A stretch of DNA of 11,974 nt from an uncultured Comamonadaceae bacterium (GTDB lineage: Bacteria; Pseudomonadota; Gammaproteobacteria; Burkholderiales; Burkholderiaceae_C): NCBI GenBank assembly GCA_937893415.1, contig CALBWZ010000352.1:1-11974 (forward strand). The letters are read 5' to 3'. Under the pieces are notes generated by a model, which was not told the DNA's origin, searched no databases, and saw only the letters and a list, made by a program, of their open reading frames with translations. Within the stretch, counting starts at the first letter, position 1, and each line of letters starts with the position of its first letter. The position numbers and the translations under genes were made by a program. Positions 6,705 through 11,974 of the stretch are shown in pieces.

Positions 6705-6741
6705 TTGCCCATCAACTATCGTCTAAATCGATTGTTTTAAT
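6705..6741 (+). promoter_or_regulatory. OxyR-like operator upstream of katG
   Basis: Two 15-base half sites, TTGCCCATCAACTAT (6705-6719) and ATCGATTGTTTTAAT (6727-6741), are separated by 7 bases. Each matches 6 of the 10 fixed positions of the known OxyR pattern ATAGnTnnnAnCTAT. The inner part forms an inverted repeat, ATCG (6718-6721) N7 CGAT (6729-6732). OxyR is the usual peroxide-sensing activator of katG in proteobacteria, and the site lies about 75-110 bases before the start codon. The match is partial, and I could not place the -35/-10 hexamers confidently. Confidence 0.45.
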
Positions 6742-6748
6742 TGGAAAT

Positions 6749-6767
6749 AGCCATTTTACAAATGGCT
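6749..6767 (+). promoter_or_regulatory. Perfect inverted repeat in the katG leader
   Basis: AGCCATTT-TAC-AAATGGCT is an 8-base perfect inverted repeat with a 3-base centre, 49 bases before the katG start codon and separate from the OxyR-like site. It could be an operator for a dimeric repressor or a small hairpin in the katG mRNA leader. No T-run follows it, so it is not a terminator. I do not recognise the cognate regulator. Confidence 0.5.
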
Positions 6768-6800
6768 CTTAATGCCCCACTATTAAATTCCACCATTTAA

Positions 6801-9026
<2,226 letters not shown>

Positions 9027-9037
9027 CCAGCTAGGCC

Positions 9038-9080
9038 AAAAAAAAACCGGCTCCAGTTGTCACACTGGGCCGGTTTTTTT
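9038..9080. terminator. Bidirectional terminator between katG and gap
   Basis: Nine A's (9038-9046) lead into AACCGGC, a bulged T, and CCAGT (9045-9057). The loop is TGTCAC (9058-9063). ACTGG and GCCGGTT (9064-9075) close the stem, followed by T's to 9080. With A's on the left and T's on the right, it has a U-tract in both directions and should terminate both katG (+) and gap (-), which converge here. Confidence 0.92.
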
Positions 9081-9116
9081 GTGAGCGCTAGCGAAGCGGT
9101 ATGGCCACTGCTCTCT

Positions 9117-10154
<1,038 letters not shown>

Positions 10155-10165
10155 TCAACACACCA

Positions 10166-10200
10166 GCGAGGCAGGCCACAGTCATGCGGCTCGCCTTGCC
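10166..10200 (-). other. Possible hairpin in the tkt-gap spacer
   Basis: On the - strand GCCGCA (10190-10185) pairs with TGTGGC (10180-10175) around the loop TGAC, with one G-T wobble. GCGA and TCGC can extend it across a bulge. A T7 run (10148-10142) follows only 17 or more bases later, so this is not a standard terminator. It might be an attenuator or an mRNA-processing/stability hairpin between tkt and gap. Confidence 0.3.
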
Positions 10201-10205
10201 GATTT

Positions 10206-11974
10206 TTAGGCTTGTTGCAACACCTTGTGCACGGTGTCGGCTACGTTCTTAGGCGTGAAGCCAAAATACTCGAACAACATGGGTGCTGGCGCTGACTCAC
10301 CAAAGGTGTCTAGGCCCACAACGGCAGCACATCCATACTTCCACCAGCCGTCGCTGCTACCCATTTCCACAGCAATACGCGGCACGCCTTTGGGCAATAC
10401 AGACACTTTGTAAGCGTTGTCTTGACGGTCAAACGTGGTGGTGCTGGGCATAGAAACCACGCTCGCAGCAATGCCGCGAGCGGCCAACTCAACCTGTGCT
10501 TTCAAAGCCAGTTGCACTTCCGAGCCTGTGGCAATGATGACGGCTTGCGCACGCTTTTTCATACCCACTTCACTGGGCTCAGCCAGCACGTAAGCACCTT
10601 TGCTGATGCGGTCTAAATCCGTCTTAGGCGCGTAGGGCAAGCCTTGGCGCGACAACAACAGGGCTGTTGGTCTGTCTTTGTTTTGTAAAGCTGTGGCCCA
10701 CGCCACTGCGCTCTCAGCTGTATCACCTGGACGCCACACGTCTAAATTAGGAATCAGACGCAACGAAGCGGCATGCTCAACCGACTGGTGCGTCGGGCCA
10801 TCCTCGCCCAAGCCAATGGAGTCGTGTGTGAATACGTGGATGACGCGCAGCTTCATCAGCGCGGCCATGCGAATGGCATTGCGGCTGTAGTCGCTAAAGG
10901 TTAAGAAGGTGCCACCATAGGGGATAAAGCCGCCGTGCAGTGCCACGCCATTCATGATGGCGGCCATGCCGAATTCACGCACACCGTAGTTGATGTGCCG
11001 CCCAGTGTGCACGTCGCCGTTGTCATCAACCGTGGCCACCACATCGCCAGCGGCATCCATGCGCAAGTTCGGTGTGCAAGATGTGTTGGTAAGATTTGAG
11101 CCTGTCAGGTCGGCAGAGCCACCCAGCATTTCTGGCAAGGCAGCAGTGAAGAATTCCAACGCAATTTGGGAGGCCTTACGCGAGGCAACAGTTTCAGCCT
11201 TGGTGTGTGCCGACACCACAGCATCAAACGCTGTCTGTTGAAAGCCTTTGGGCAGGTCGCCCTTCATACGGCGCACAAACTCTAAGGCCAGCTTAGGGTG
11301 TGCGGTCTTGTAGGCTTTAAACAGTTCGCGCCAATCGGCTTGCATGGCCTTGCCTTGGGCGGCTGCAGCCCAGTCGGCATAGACGTCTTTAGGAATGTGG
11401 AATGGCTCAGCACGCCAGCCCAAGGCCTCACGTGTCAAGGCAATTTCTTCAGCACCCAGTGGTTCGCCGTGGGCCTTGGCTGTATTGGCACGGTTTGGTG
11501 AGCCTTTGCCAATAGCCGTTGTACACACAATAAGTGTGGGTTTATCGGCACTGGTTTTAGCGGTGGCAATGGCGCGGTCAACCGCTTCAACATCATGGCC
11601 ATCAACAGGGCCAATCACGCTCCAACCATAGGCCTTGAAACGTGCCGGTGTGTCGTCAACAAACCATGGGTCAACTTGGCCATCAATCGATATGCCGTTG
11701 GAGTCGTACAAGGCAACCAGCTTGTTCAGCTTCCACGCGCCGGCTAAAGCGCAAGCTTCGTGGCTGATGCCCTCCATCAAGCAGCCGTCGCCCAAGAAGG
11801 TGTAAGTGTGGTGGTCAACCACCGCAAAGCCATCGCGGTTGAATTGCTTGGCCATTAGCTTTTCAGCCAGTGCCATGCCGACTGCGTTGCTGATACCCTG
11901 GCCCAACGGGCCAGTGGTGGTTTCAATGCCAGGAGTGATGCCCACTTCCGGATGGCCAGGCGTCTTGCTGTGTA
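10206..11974 (-). CDS. tkt: Transketolase, N-terminus outside the window
   Basis: About 588 residues are visible of a protein usually 660-680 long. The frame is open to the window edge, so roughly the first 80-90 residues are missing. Transketolase is a cytosolic thiamine-diphosphate enzyme that moves two-carbon ketol units between sugar phosphates in the pentose-phosphate pathway (and the Calvin cycle where present). Visible motifs from the 5' side: HSKTPGHPE at the edge; TTTGPLGQG; the thiamine-diphosphate/metal motif GDGCLMEG (from 11792) ending at DSNG (Asn at 11699-11697); VREFGMAA with the glutamate that activates the cofactor; GGTFLTFSDY; and HDSIGLGEDGPTHQ. The C-terminal domain is complete. 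The frame stays open upstream of the GTG at 11945, which is internal and not a start. gap follows 87 bases downstream, and the two share glyceraldehyde-3-phosphate. Confidence 0.97.
   Translation of the reverse strand, partial: HSKTPGHPEVGITPGIETTTGPLGQGISNAVGMALAEKLMAKQFNRDGFAVVDHHTYTFLGDGCLMEGISHEACALAGAWKLNKLVALYDSNGISIDGQVDPWFVDDTPARFKAYGWSVIGPVDGHDVEAVDRAIATAKTSADKPTLIVCTTAIGKGSPNRANTAKAHGEPLGAEEIALTREALGWRAEPFHIPKDVYADWAAAAQGKAMQADWRELFKAYKTAHPKLALEFVRRMKGDLPKGFQQTAFDAVVSAHTKAETVASRKASQIALEFFTAALPEMLGGSADLTGSNLTNTSCTPNLRMDAAGDVVATVDDNGDVHTGRHINYGVREFGMAAIMNGVALHGGFIPYGGTFLTFSDYSRNAIRMAALMKLRVIHVFTHDSIGLGEDGPTHQSVEHAASLRLIPNLDVWRPGDTAESAVAWATALQNKDRPTALLLSRQGLPYAPKTDLDRISKGAYVLAEPSEVGMKKRAQAVIIATGSEVQLALKAQVELAARGIAASVVSMPSTTTFDRQDNAYKVSVLPKGVPRIAVEMGSSDGWWKYGCAAVVGLDTFGESAPAPMLFEYFGFTPKNVADTVHKVLQQA

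Overview
The window looks like ordinary chromosomal DNA of a betaproteobacterium, most likely order Burkholderiales. This rests on recognisable protein families and gene order, not on a database search. The clues are a topoisomerase III with an alanine/lysine-rich tail, a bacterial SET-domain methyltransferase, a short BirA followed by a SPOR-type membrane protein, and gap beside tkt. GC content is moderate by eye and codon use looks even. No transposase, integrase, phage gene, CRISPR array, tRNA or rRNA is visible.

Layout, left to right. (1) The last 32 codons of a RidA-like protein on the + strand (1-96) converge on topB. (2) topB, DNA topoisomerase III, runs on the - strand (144-2891). (3) After a 103-base divergent spacer, a compact + strand operon runs from 2995 to 6230. 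It holds a SET-domain lysine methyltransferase, biotin-protein ligase birA, a SPOR-like membrane protein, and cysQ, with a 2-base gap, a 16-base overlap and a 13-base gap between them. (4) Downstream, 6356-6604 encodes only what looks like the C-terminal end of a TRAP transporter fused permease. It is probably a remnant and is closed by a strong intrinsic terminator (6636-6663). (5) katG (6816-9026), catalase-peroxidase, has its own upstream region with an OxyR-like operator, a second perfect inverted repeat and a strong ribosome binding site. (6) A bidirectional terminator (9038-9080) separates katG from the convergent - strand pair gap (9117-10118) and tkt (10206 to beyond the window edge), which both serve central carbon metabolism.

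How the genes work together. tkt and gap are linked through glyceraldehyde-3-phosphate, which joins the pentose-phosphate pathway and glycolysis/gluconeogenesis. katG is a stand-alone peroxide defence gene. The four-gene operon mixes unrelated household functions (protein methylation, biotin attachment, envelope, removal of PAP/PAPS from sulfate assimilation), and nothing suggests a single pathway.

I found no convincing undescribed multi-gene system. The points most worth a second look are the SET methyltransferase placed head-to-head with a topoisomerase carrying a histone-H1-like lysine-rich tail, the TRAP permease remnant, and the two palindromic signals upstream of katG.
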